8,302 bases of DNA from a bacterium (GCA_030606215.1 JAUWGW010000033.1:1-8302), one strand, 5' to 3'; shown: positions 1 to 6,020, numbered from the stretch's first letter. Notes: a model not told the origin generated them from the letters alone. Made by a program: numbers and translations.

Positions 1-309
1 AATGCCTAATTCCTTCAAGTCCTCATAGGCTCCTGCTCCTATTCTTCCGGCAATAACCACCTCGCAGTCTTTTACCACTTCTCCCATTTCCTTATGTCTC
101 TGGGAAGCTTTGGCAGTGAAACCATGAGTCCCTCTTTCATCTACCTGTGCATGTTCCTCTTCTGCCGAAAGCTGCTTGTGGCATGGCTTATCTCTCATTT
201 CTTCATTGGCTATCTTCTCTCCTTCCACTTCCGCCACAAAGAAATAAGGAGCAGTCCCAAAATGCTCACTAACGTTTACTTTATCAGTAGTAACTACAGC
301 AATCTTCAT
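1..309 (-). CDS. NifX/NifB-family (dinitrogenase Fe-Mo cofactor-binding type) protein, 3' end outside window
   Basis: The visible 103 residues start MKIAVVTTDKVNVSEHFGTA and match the Nitro_FeMo-Co fold (PF02579) shared by NifX, NafY, the NifB C-terminus and many small stand-alone proteins of anaerobes. Family signs are the opening beta strand with a conserved T, the SEHFGTAPYF segment at 13-22 and a VVIAGRIGAGAYEDLKELGI stretch near the cut. Known members bind iron-sulphur or iron-molybdenum clusters or their precursors; most stand-alone members have no known role, and nothing here shows nitrogen fixation. Possible ligands are the Cys-His pair at 42-43 and several other histidines (52, 61, 71). 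The start is fixed by a purine-rich AAGGGGGTG site about 8 bases upstream. The gene has its own promoter and sits 86 bases after a histidine-rich reading frame. The window edge removes the C-terminus. Family assignment is firm; function is open. Confidence 0.85.
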   Translation of the reverse strand, partial: MKIAVVTTDKVNVSEHFGTAPYFFVAEVEGEKIANEEMRDKPCHKQLSAEEEHAQVDERGTHGFTAKASQRHKEMGEVVKDCEVVIAGRIGAGAYEDLKELGI

Positions 310-358
310 CTTCTCAACACCCCCTTTCTGATTCCTCGTTTTAACTTCCAGCATTTGC

Positions 359-388
359 ATAATACCAACTTCAATGGTATCGTGTCAA
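359..388 (-). promoter_or_regulatory. Sigma70-type promoter for the NifX/NifB-like gene
   Basis: Read on the minus strand, a perfect -35 box TTGACA (383-388) is followed after 18 bases by TATTAT (359-364), one base from the -10 consensus. The predicted start of transcription, near 352, leaves a leader of roughly 43 bases before the ATG at 309. The promoter begins right after the stop codon of the upstream reading frame (396), so this gene can be transcribed separately from the cyclase. The call rests on sequence alone. Confidence 0.65.
362..380. promoter_or_regulatory. Inverted repeat overlapping promoter spacer and -10 box (operator candidate)
   Basis: The arms ATACCA and TGGTAT (362-367 and 375-380) are exact inverted copies separated by 7 bases. 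They fill most of the spacer and run into the -10 box. No T-tract follows on the minus strand, so it is not a simple terminator. The position fits a repressor operator or a start-site hairpin in the DNA; the cognate regulator is unknown and no regulator gene is in the window. Confidence 0.4.
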
Positions 389-395
389 TTTAAAC

Positions 396-614
396 TTATT
401 CCTCTTTCTTCAAATCATGCTCTGCTTCAATGTGATGCATATGACTTAGCACATCATGCAAATGATTATCCATATCCTGCACATGACTCCCTATCTCAGG
501 TGCAACTTTACACTCAGGGTGTTCTCTTAGATGAGACTCAAGATGCTCAATATCTGCATGAATATGTTCTAAGTCCTTCACCACGTGGTTTATATCTTCA
601 TACAACTTTCCCAT
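396..614 (-). CDS. Possible separate small histidine-rich helical protein, nested in frame at the end of the cyclase frame
   Basis: An ATG at 614 lies 6 bases after AAAGGAGGTG, a near-perfect anti-16S match, and opens a 72-residue product in the same frame as the cyclase. It is soluble and probably mostly helical, starting MGKLYEDINHVVKDLEHIHA. Thirteen of its 72 residues are histidine (10, 17, 19, 24, 28, 32, 44, 51, 53, 58, 60, 61, 66), with one cysteine at 35. Two helical halves rich in His, Asp and Glu flank an EHPECKVAPEIG turn, a composition that suggests metal binding or a helical hairpin. The next gene downstream is a NifX/NifB-family cofactor protein, which fits a metal theme. I do not recognise the family. 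It could be translated alone, only as the cyclase tail, or both ways. Confidence 0.6.
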   Translation of the reverse strand: MGKLYEDINHVVKDLEHIHADIEHLESHLREHPECKVAPEIGSHVQDMDNHLHDVLSHMHHIEAEHDLKKEE

Positions 615-1958
615 ATATTTCACCTCCTTTACGGCAAAATGGTAAACCCGGTTACGACCTGCTCCCTTAGCTTGATATAAAGCCTGGTCAGCTTGGAAGA
701 CAAGTTTCTGTTCGTCAGCAATATCTTCTGAATCCGGTTTCATAGTGGAAACTCCCAGGCTAACAGTTATTGTCAATTTCTTCCCTTTACAGGTATATTG
801 TTTCCCGGCTAATCTACCGCGAATCCGCTCCGCCAGAGTTAGCGCACCTTCAGAATCTGTCTCTGGCAAAATAACAATAAACTCCTCACCTCCATAACGA
901 GCGACAATATCTACTTCTCTGGTAAGATTTTTCAATAACCCCGCTACTTCCTTGAGTACTTCATCACCAAATTGATGACCATAGGTATCGTTAAAATTTT
1001 TGAAGTGGTCTATGTCAAGCATAATACAACTGAGCGGGAAACTATATCTTTTTGCCCGCCTGAATTCTGAATGCAGAAGTTTCTCAAAATGTCTGCGGTT
1101 GAAAATGTTTGTAAGAGGGTCCTTGATAGCTAATTCGTGCAATTTGCGCTTATCCTCTTCAATAACCTGTTTTGATTCTTCTAAGTTGACATTCTTCTTT
1201 TGTAAAATTGAGAGAAAAGAAACGAGACCGGATGTTATCATAAATCCCCAACCCCAGGTAAAAATTCTATCCCAGGGAAATTCTTCTTTTTCCTTTGGTG
1301 TGAGCTTTAAGACAAACGGTACTTGAGCTAAACCGAGATGAGCTTTGACTGTGTGCTGACTTTCTGAAAGTTCACCATTAACAAGGACTCCCTTTTCATA
1401 TGGGCCTGATACTTCTATAGAATATCTCGAAGACAGGCGTTTTATATGCGGGCGATTAAGAATTAAATCAGTATTTATCTCCACTAACAATACTTTGCCA
1501 GTCTGACCGATGGGGAGAATATGATATAGACCATTTTCCTTTTCAGAAATTTTCTCCATTGCTACATTTCCCATACCTTCCTTTTTTGCCTTCTCTACTA
1601 AAAACAAGACCTTTTTTGTCAGTTTCTTAGATTTCCCCTGGTTTGTCAGACAAGTAACTTTTGTTCCATTTATGACAAATAAATTCATTGGTTTAATCTG
1701 TTTCATTTTATTTTGTAGAAGCTTTGGCTGATTTGGAAGATTTGGAGCGGTTAACAAACCAGCGATGTCCTTTCCTCTTTGACACGATTTCCCGAATAAG
1801 TATTGGATATCTTCCCGTGCAATTTCCAGTTCCACATTATACCGCTTTTCTCTCTCTGCTCTCTTTTTTTTACAACGATTGATATCAGTAAGATAGGTAA
1901 TAAATAACCCTGCAATTATCAGGATTACCGGAGAATATTTAGAGAGTTTCTTGTTCAT
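396..1958 (-). CDS. Membrane diguanylate cyclase (GGDEF) with in-frame histidine-rich C-terminal extension
   Basis: This 520-residue protein should make cyclic-di-GMP from two GTP at the inner membrane. Helix 1 lies near residues 9-25, a probable periplasmic sensor region runs to about 230, helix 2 is near 233-252 and a short coiled linker follows. The GGDEF domain spans about 278-442: DPLTNIFNRRHF at 280-291, metal and substrate residues in LDIDHFKNFND (314-324), and the active-site GGEEF at 356-360. The inhibitory I-site REVD (347-350) lies five residues ahead of it, so product inhibition is likely. The sensor region matches no domain I can name. The domain would normally end near GRNRVYH (434-440), but the frame continues for 80 residues. 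The last 72 begin at Met449, which has its own strong ribosome binding site, so the extension may be a separate protein joined by loss of a stop. AGGTG 9 bases upstream supports the start at 1958. Confidence 0.9.
   Translation of the reverse strand: MNKKLSKYSPVILIIAGLFITYLTDINRCKKKRAEREKRYNVELEIAREDIQYLFGKSCQRGKDIAGLLTAPNLPNQPKLLQNKMKQIKPMNLFVINGTKVTCLTNQGKSKKLTKKVLFLVEKAKKEGMGNVAMEKISEKENGLYHILPIGQTGKVLLVEINTDLILNRPHIKRLSSRYSIEVSGPYEKGVLVNGELSESQHTVKAHLGLAQVPFVLKLTPKEKEEFPWDRIFTWGWGFMITSGLVSFLSILQKKNVNLEESKQVIEEDKRKLHELAIKDPLTNIFNRRHFEKLLHSEFRRAKRYSFPLSCIMLDIDHFKNFNDTYGHQFGDEVLKEVAGLLKNLTREVDIVARYGGEEFIVILPETDSEGALTLAERIRGRLAGKQYTCKGKKLTITVSLGVSTMKPDSEDIADEQKLVFQADQALYQAKGAGRNRVYHFAVKEVKYMGKLYEDINHVVKDLEHIHADIEHLESHLREHPECKVAPEIGSHVQDMDNHLHDVLSHMHHIEAEHDLKKEE
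621..630 (-). promoter_or_regulatory. Strong internal ribosome binding site inside the cyclase frame
   Basis: AAAGGAGGTG on the minus strand is followed by AAATAT and then ATG at 614. It is one of the strongest such sites in the window and stronger than the AGGTG site of the cyclase itself. Such a site inside a reading frame, at the natural end of the GGDEF domain, is the main evidence for a separate downstream start. Confidence 0.7.
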
Positions 1959-2002
1959 TTTAATCTACACCTGCTTGGGATTAACCTTTCGGTCTTGTCA
2001 TA

Positions 2003-2033
2003 TCAAAGAAATAACTCACCAGTCGTGTCAATT
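2003..2033 (-). promoter_or_regulatory. Weak promoter candidate ahead of the cyclase gene
   Basis: A perfect TTGACA (2026-2031) overlaps the stop codon of the LamG pseudopilin, but no good -10 box sits at 16-18 bases; the nearest is TTGATA after 19 bases. The 11 bases AATTGACACGA (2023-2033) are identical to those around the -35 box of the NifX-like promoter (380-390). It may be a weak or activated promoter, or chance. Confidence 0.2.
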
Positions 2034-2957
2034 CACAGTAACAATAGGATACCCTGATGGTGCCCCCATATTGTAATGGTCTGCTACCTCACCTTGATCT
2101 AAGACGCGGTTGTAGACAATTACTTCATCAATTACAAAGGGAATATTTGGAGTAGTGGCATGACCTGCAAATATTTTCAAATTGGAATCATTCGGAAGAT
2201 TGCCACCGCATGATTTGCTTCCCCTGAATACTCCATTGAGATAAAATTTTAATGTACTTCCATCATAAGTAAAAGCCATATGGTTGTATCTATCCAGGAA
2301 GAGCTCGGCGTTCTCGTCAGGGTCATCTGAAAATAGGGTAGCAAAATGCACCTCTTCGTCGGCTTTCAGATATACATAAGCCATTGCTGTATCAGGACCG
2401 CTCATGTTCCAATAGCCCATATGCCAGCAACTACCGGCGTTAAAAACTATTGGGAATGTAGAGTTACTTTCAGCACCACATAGTCCACCTCCACAGACAT
2501 GTAGACCTGACATGACTTTCCCCCAGACCTCCGCAGATAATTTATTTGTAATACCAAAATCAGCCCACTTGCCACAGAAAAAATTAACAGTTCCTCCACC
2601 GGTGTTATTAACTTTAAGCACATAATAACCTTTAAATCGACTATCTTTAACCCATTTAATTCCTCTGTGATTGGTTGTTTCTCCAGAAGTTATTCTATCT
2701 CCCATATTCCCCCAATTTTTGGTTTTCAGTCCTCTTCCTTCTCCCAGTGTCCAGTGCCCTACTTTTCCTACATTTTTGGTGAGGCAACCAGCCATGCATG
2801 AACCATATTTCACAGTTATCCTTGCCTGCGTTCTTGCTCGTTGTAGCGCCGGAAGAAGCATTGCCGCCAGTAGTCCAATTATGGCTATGACGACCAGCAA
2901 CTCAATAAGCGTAAAACTTTTCTTTCCACCTAATTTAAAACCAGAGCACTTTCGCAT
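2028..2957 (-). CDS. Pseudopilin fused to a LamG / concanavalin A-like lectin domain
   Basis: This 309-residue protein joins a type II secretion/type IV pilin N-terminus to a LamG_3-type jelly roll. A basic leader (MRKCSGFKLGGKKS) precedes [13 protein letters not shown] at 15-27, with the pilin Glu at +5 (E19); the helix continues to about residue 50. A prepilin peptidase would cut between S14 and F15, and Ser rather than the usual Gly occupies -1. The C-terminal domain shows the LamG pattern: HMAFTYDGSTLKFYLNG at 226-242 and FVIDEVIVYNRVLDQGEVAD at 274-293. LamG domains usually bind sugars or other surface ligands. Seven cysteines lie in the mature part, including C154 and C160, so disulphides are possible. 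It is probably a minor pilin or tip protein exposing the lectin domain. The start is supported by GGAGG 7 bases upstream. It lies 39 bases after DUF4198, and its leader is copied from, or shared with, the pilin gene at 4213-5040. Confidence 0.85.
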   Translation of the reverse strand: MRKCSGFKLGGKKSFTLIELLVVIAIIGLLAAMLLPALQRARTQARITVKYGSCMAGCLTKNVGKVGHWTLGEGRGLKTKNWGNMGDRITSGETTNHRGIKWVKDSRFKGYYVLKVNNTGGGTVNFFCGKWADFGITNKLSAEVWGKVMSGLHVCGGGLCGAESNSTFPIVFNAGSCWHMGYWNMSGPDTAMAYVYLKADEEVHFATLFSDDPDENAELFLDRYNHMAFTYDGSTLKFYLNGVFRGSKSCGGNLPNDSNLKIFAGHATTPNIPFVIDEVIVYNRVLDQGEVADHYNMGAPSGYPIVTVN

Positions 2958-3000
2958 TTTCCCATCCTCCTTTTACGGGTCGGATAAATCCGACCTCTAC
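2951..3000 (-). repeat. REP-like GTAG hairpin within a duplicated pilin leader, copy 1
   Basis: The hairpin GGTCGGAT-TT-ATCCGACC (2978-2995) is preceded on the minus strand by GTAG (2997-3000), the layout of bacterial REP elements. Bases 2951-2995, from the hairpin through the ribosome binding site into the first codons of the LamG pilin, are identical over 45 bases to 5034-5078. The TAG of this GTAG is the stop codon of the DUF4198 gene. The hairpin lies just upstream of the ribosome binding site and may affect translation or protect mRNA ends. Confidence 0.75.
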
Positions 3001-3806
3001 GGCACTTCAAAAGTCAAAGTTGCTGTATAGTGCAGTTGATTACATTTATCTTTTAATTCTTCTGAAGCAGGTAACCTCATTTCTGCCTTTATTAGCCATG
3101 GACCATAATGAATGAGCCTTATTTTCGCTTTGCCTTCTGCATTGGTAGAGGTGGCATAGGCAAATTCTTCTCTTGTAGAAAATCCACTGTAGGTTGCTTT
3201 CACTCCACAGAATTTTGCCGGTTTACCTCTAAATAAAACCTGGATGGGTAGAAAGTCTCCATTTTTGAGAGTAGCAGGATTTTTCAAAGTAATTATCTCA
3301 AGATTATGACCAACTGGTTTTGAAAAGAGATTACCAGAAACCTCTCCTGCATTTATCAAACTCTTTGCATACTGTTCGTAGTAAAGGCTCAAGATAATGC
3401 CTTTAAGTCCGGTCTTTGGTCCCATTTTGTGATGCGTCTTCCCCTTTTCCGTGTACATCGTATAGAAACCGGGTTTTAGAGTAGCAGTGATTATATATGT
3501 TCCTTGTTTTTTGAAGTTTAGTTGTGTGGCTAAGAACCCAGCCTCACCAAGATCAATTTTTCCCTTATCACCGTTAGATGAAATCATGGAACAGCTTTCT
3601 AAATCCTCCTCAGTCAGAAAATCGTCTACCGGATAGTGATGTCCCCAGCCAAAATAAATTTTGGTTGCTGCCCCATGCCTCGGGTGAACTTTCGGAGAAT
3701 AGTCAGTGGCATTTATCCACATTGCGTGGGCATAAACAGATACCGGCAAATACGCACAAAATCCTAGAACCAAAAACATTCCCCAAAATCTTCTAATCTT
3801 TCTCAT
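2997..3806 (-). CDS. Secreted DUF4198 protein, probable periplasmic metal-binding protein
   Basis: This 269-residue protein has a Sec signal peptide (basic start, hydrophobic 9-21) with a cleavage motif VYA at 24-26. The mature chain would begin His27-Ala-Met-Trp. It fits DUF4198 (PF10670), a beta-sandwich family found beside nickel, cobalt and other metal uptake genes and sometimes annotated as NikM-like. Family features are GWGHHYPVDDF at 53-63, PVGHNLEII at 164-172, a mid-chain RGKPAKFCGV segment (193-202) and the closing YTATLTFEV strand at 260-268. H56, H57, H125, H126 and the predicted N-terminal H27 are candidate ligands. No transporter gene is in the window, so the metal and partner are unknown; the pseudopilins around it are the only clear context. 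GGGAGG 10 bases upstream supports the start. The stop codon lies inside a REP-like repeat, so the original C-terminus may have differed slightly. Confidence 0.82.
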   Translation of the reverse strand: MRKIRRFWGMFLVLGFCAYLPVSVYAHAMWINATDYSPKVHPRHGAATKIYFGWGHHYPVDDFLTEEDLESCSMISSNGDKGKIDLGEAGFLATQLNFKKQGTYIITATLKPGFYTMYTEKGKTHHKMGPKTGLKGIILSLYYEQYAKSLINAGEVSGNLFSKPVGHNLEIITLKNPATLKNGDFLPIQVLFRGKPAKFCGVKATYSGFSTREEFAYATSTNAEGKAKIRLIHYGPWLIKAEMRLPASEELKDKCNQLHYTATLTFEVP

Positions 3807-3866
3807 TTTCTTTTTTCCTCCCTTACGTTTCTCGTCCGTCTCACAATAACCTTTTATTTCTCCGAA

Positions 3867-4169
3867 CTAAGGTTTATTTTCCACCTGCGCATTTTTCTTA
3901 ATCTGTTCCAATTGTTCCAATCGCTTCTCGTGACGCTCCTTGCGGGTCGCTTCATCTATTCCCCAGAAGGCATCGCGGAGCGCACGGTCTTTAACAATCT
4001 GTTCAGCTTCAACAGGGTCACTGGGAAGAAACAGCTCTGGCATAAGTTCCGCTGGTACAGGCGCTCGAGAACGTTTGGAACTAACAATTGTTCCCACAAG
4101 AATGACAATCCCCACGACAGCTAATGCAATTGCAAACCAGAGTTTATTCTTAGCTTTGTTTTTACTCAT
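3867..4169 (-). CDS. Small single-helix membrane protein of unknown function
   Basis: This 100-residue protein has a lysine-rich start (MSKNKAKNK), one membrane helix near 11-30, a Ser/Arg/Pro-rich link and an acidic, then strongly helical C-terminal half. Residues 52-93, including DRALRDAFWGIDEATRKERH, are highly charged and probably coiled coil. No cysteine or catalytic motif is present. It lies 43 bases after an H-x9-DG pseudopilin and 60 bases before DUF4198, with GAAGGTG upstream of its ATG, so it is very probably co-transcribed with them. Size and layout would suit a small assembly or anchoring protein, but I recognise no family. Positive charge on both sides of the helix leaves the orientation open. 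Confidence 0.8.
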   Translation of the reverse strand: MSKNKAKNKLWFAIALAVVGIVILVGTIVSSKRSRAPVPAELMPELFLPSDPVEAEQIVKDRALRDAFWGIDEATRKERHEKRLEQLEQIKKNAQVENKP

Positions 4170-4212
4170 TAATTTTCACCTTCTCTCTCTGACACTCCCA
4201 TCATTGAATGGA

Positions 4213-5040
4213 TCACGGTCGTATCCAGCCATCCCATTCATTGGGTTCGTAGACACCCCATGCTGGAGCAATCCCACCGCTACCTGGCAGGGCTGTCCAT
4301 GCAGTATCCATCATTTCTGTGGCACTTACCCATGCCACATGACCGTCCATATAAGCGATATTCAGCCCACCGTTGTGTGGTGCTGTGTACTTCATCCATG
4401 TCGGATCTGTAAGTTCGCCTTCCATCGCGGAACGAATAGTGCCTCCAAGAAAACAGCTGCCCTCATCGGTATAAAAGCCCATTGGGTCTTTATGTTCATA
4501 GAGAAAAATTTCCTGCGATGGCATCCTGACGTGCCCGAGTTTCCGGCCGCGGGCATGTGGAAGCCATGGACCCTGGCAACTAAAATTGATGGCATAGCCT
4601 GAACCAAAGATTTGGTGCGCGTCTGCACCAAGTGCTTCCCATTTATTCTTCTCAAACAAATGTTTACGAGTTGGGCATTGGAAAATATCTATCTTCTCAA
4701 CAGGTGGTAAAGAGCCAAACATATCTATGCCATTGTAGAGGTAGGGCATCAAAAACCACCAAAAGCTTGAGGCTGACTGAATCAGGGCATAACCCTCATT
4801 ATATGGGTCACTGACTTTGCCGCCAATTAGATGCTCATTGTAGGTGTCCCAGTACATCATACTCGCCGTGCCAAGCTGCTTGAGGTTGTTGAGACAGGAA
4901 ATTCGTTTTGCCATCTCCCTGGCTTTGGATAAAGCAGGTAATAGCATTGATGCCAGTATAGAAATAATTCCGATGACAACTAACAACTCAATCAGCGTAA
5001 AACTTCCCTCTCTGGACTTAAACCCAGAATGCATTCGCAT
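4213..5040 (-). CDS. H-x9-DG type pseudopilin
   Basis: This 275-residue protein carries [13 protein letters not shown] at 14-26 with Glu18 at +5 of the predicted cut, and an N-terminal helix ending in [18 protein letters not shown]. It continues into C49-LNNLKQLG, a typical PVC-group pilin start. The C-terminal part holds the prepilin processing-associated motif: H222, nine residues, then D232-G233-H234 within [16 protein letters not shown]. Cysteines 49, 122, 155 and 196 may form disulphides. Such proteins are cut by a prepilin peptidase and assembled by type II secretion or pilus-like machines; none of that machinery is in the window. Residue -1 is Ser, not Gly. GGAGG 7 bases upstream fixes the start. 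It probably heads the unit with the 100-residue protein, DUF4198 and the LamG pilin. Its specific role is unknown. Confidence 0.88.
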   Translation of the reverse strand: MRMHSGFKSREGSFTLIELLVVIGIISILASMLLPALSKAREMAKRISCLNNLKQLGTASMMYWDTYNEHLIGGKVSDPYNEGYALIQSASSFWWFLMPYLYNGIDMFGSLPPVEKIDIFQCPTRKHLFEKNKWEALGADAHQIFGSGYAINFSCQGPWLPHARGRKLGHVRMPSQEIFLYEHKDPMGFYTDEGSCFLGGTIRSAMEGELTDPTWMKYTAPHNGGLNIAYMDGHVAWVSATEMMDTAWTALPGSGGIAPAWGVYEPNEWDGWIRP

Positions 5041-5083
5041 TTTCCCATCCTCCTTTTACGGGTCGGATAAATCCGACCGCTAC
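5034..5083 (-). repeat. REP-like GTAG hairpin within a duplicated pilin leader, copy 2
   Basis: The hairpin GGTCGGAT-TT-ATCCGACC occupies 5061-5078, with GTAG at 5080-5083 and one variable base between them (C here, A in copy 1). Bases 5034-5078 are an exact 45-base copy of 2951-2995 and include the ribosome binding site and first codons of the pilin gene ending at 5040. Unlike copy 1 it is preceded by another repeat at 5086-5115. Confidence 0.75.
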
Positions 5084-5085
5084 AA

Positions 5086-5115
5086 GCGATGCCTCTGGTT
5101 ATCCAGTCGGTATCT
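5086..5115 (-). repeat. Dispersed 30-base repeat, copy 1
   Basis: On the minus strand it reads AGATACCGACTGGA, TA, then ACCAGAGGCATCGC. The two 14-base flanks are identical to those of the copy at 5967-5997; only the centre differs (TA against CAG). CTGG and CCAG can pair into a small hairpin. The GTAG of the REP-like hairpin follows almost directly, suggesting one composite element. Confidence 0.7.
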
Positions 5116-5148
5116 GTAAATATAGCTTTCAGTCTTCAGCCATCAGCA

Positions 5149-5160
5149 ATTCTATAGAAT
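5149..5160. repeat. Perfect 12-base palindrome in the leader region
   Basis: ATTCTATAGAAT is self-complementary and lies about 110 bases upstream of the pilin start at 5040. It could be a regulator site, but its AT-rich make-up means chance is possible. It partly overlaps the 18-base match to the HAMP gene. Confidence 0.3.
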
Positions 5161-5263
5161 CCATCTTTCCTCGTTGCTTCTTATATATCACTTCTTCTCG
5201 TTTTTTTATCCATTCCTGTTTTCAGCTGTTCTGTTCCATGGAAATGAGACCTTAGCATTAAAA

Positions 5264-5869
5264 CTATTCTGCTCTTACTGTAGGATGGTTTGTGCCTGTA
5301 ACCCCACCTTGAGGCCATTCCGATTGCGGCAGCCATTTTATGTGCATCTCCGTATAAAGGACATTACCACCGGCTCCTTTATGATTGCCTCCTCCAGAGT
5401 TTCCGCCATCATAATCCCACATTAAGGAAGTGGATTCGAACATACCGCCAAAAAATATAACAGTTTTCTTAAATGGACGCGCTTCCTTTTGATACGAATA
5501 ACTATTAATCGTATCAACGCCAGATTTAGACACAACTACCGTTATAGTTGTAGGATTAACAGTTTTATCCGATGGGCAGCAAAGAAGCTGTGGTGTTTTA
5601 ATATATCCATTTAGAATCCCGTTACTAACATCAGCCTTAAAATAATCACCATCAGGCGGATATGCATCCCACTCATCAGCATACATGGTTAGTGCATGTT
5701 TAAGCTGATGCAGATTTGATATGCAGACAGCCCTTCGTCCCATCTCCCTTGCTTGACTTAAAGCAGGCAACAACATTGCTGCCAGCAGACTAATAATAGC
5801 TATGACGACGAGCAATTCTATCAGCGTAAAACTTCTTTCCCCTAATTTAAAACCAGAGTGCATTCGCAT
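5264..5869 (-). CDS. Pseudopilin with degenerate H-x9-DG end
   Basis: This 201-residue protein shares its start with its neighbours: [10 protein letters not shown], then [13 protein letters not shown] at 14-26 with Glu18 at +5, AAMLLPAL, and C49[20 protein letters not shown]. The C-terminal region [18 protein letters not shown] (162-179) aligns with the usual H-x9-DGHVxW motif, but the Asp-Gly pair is replaced by Glu-Met and one extra residue follows the His. The motif is therefore altered, not absent. Cysteines 97 and 98 are adjacent. The frame stays open upstream to a TTG at 5941, but AGGAGG 7 bases before the ATG at 5869, and the shared MRMHSGFK start, show that 5869 is correct. It is probably a secreted pilin-like subunit of unknown role. 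Confidence 0.85.
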   Translation of the reverse strand: MRMHSGFKLGERSFTLIELLVVIAIISLLAAMLLPALSQAREMGRRAVCISNLHQLKHALTMYADEWDAYPPDGDYFKADVSNGILNGYIKTPQLLCCPSDKTVNPTTITVVVSKSGVDTINSYSYQKEARPFKKTVIFFGGMFESTSLMWDYDGGNSGGGNHKGAGGNVLYTEMHIKWLPQSEWPQGGVTGTNHPTVRAE

Positions 5870-5921
5870 TTTTCGTCCTCCTGTTACATTGTAGCCGCAT
5901 AGCATGTTCATCTTTACTAAC

Positions 5922-5933
5922 ACTACTACTACT
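5922..5933. repeat. Short trinucleotide repeat, four ACT units
   Basis: Four tandem ACT units (AGT on the minus strand) lie in the leader of the pilin gene about 50 bases upstream of its ATG. Slippage could change leader length, though four units is short for a phase-variable tract. Confidence 0.5.
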
Positions 5934-5966
5934 ATTGGCAAAGTTCCGCTCTACAGCTACACTTTT

Positions 5967-5997
5967 GCGATGCCTCTGGTCTGTCCAGTCGGTATCT
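5967..5997 (-). repeat. Dispersed 31-base repeat, copy 2
   Basis: The minus strand reads AGATACCGACTGGA, CAG, then ACCAGAGGCATCGC. It lies about 100 bases upstream of the pilin ATG at 5869. A GTAG-containing stretch follows (TGTAGCTGTAGAGCGG), perhaps a decayed REP-like element, but no clean hairpin remains. Confidence 0.7.
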
Positions 5998-6020
5998 TTT
6001 TGGTTACTGATTTTTCTTAT

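Larger units (their letters stand above)
5041..5263. other. Repeat-rich intergenic region between two pseudopilin genes
   Basis: This 223-base gap holds the ribosome binding site and REP-like hairpin (to 5083), a dispersed repeat (5086-5115), an 18-base match to the HAMP gene (5136-5153), the 12-base palindrome ATTCTATAGAAT (5149-5160) and a second palindrome TTCCATGGAA (5234-5243). AT-rich minus-strand stretches such as GATATATAAG could serve as -10 boxes but have no good -35 partner. I see no terminator with a T-tract and no convincing gene. Confidence 0.6.

Noticed and set aside
1-309. Evidence for nitrogen fixation
   Set aside because: The NifX/NifB-type fold is common in non-fixing anaerobes, and no nif structural gene is in the window.
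374-670. Plus-strand frames of 60-220 residues, such as 374-670, 2671-3030, 3940-4602 and 7785-8174
   Set aside because: They are antisense shadows of well-supported minus-strand genes, with no ribosome binding sites or recognisable domains.
3848-3874. AACCTT/AAGGTT inverted repeat around the stop of the 100-residue protein gene
   Set aside because: The stem is six bases with a 15-base loop and no T-tract; it is too weak to call a terminator.
5870-5941. N-terminal extension of the pilin from a TTG at 5941
   Set aside because: It lacks a ribosome binding site, covers the ACT repeat and the real AGGAGG site, and lies outside the MRMHSGFK start shared with the paralogue.
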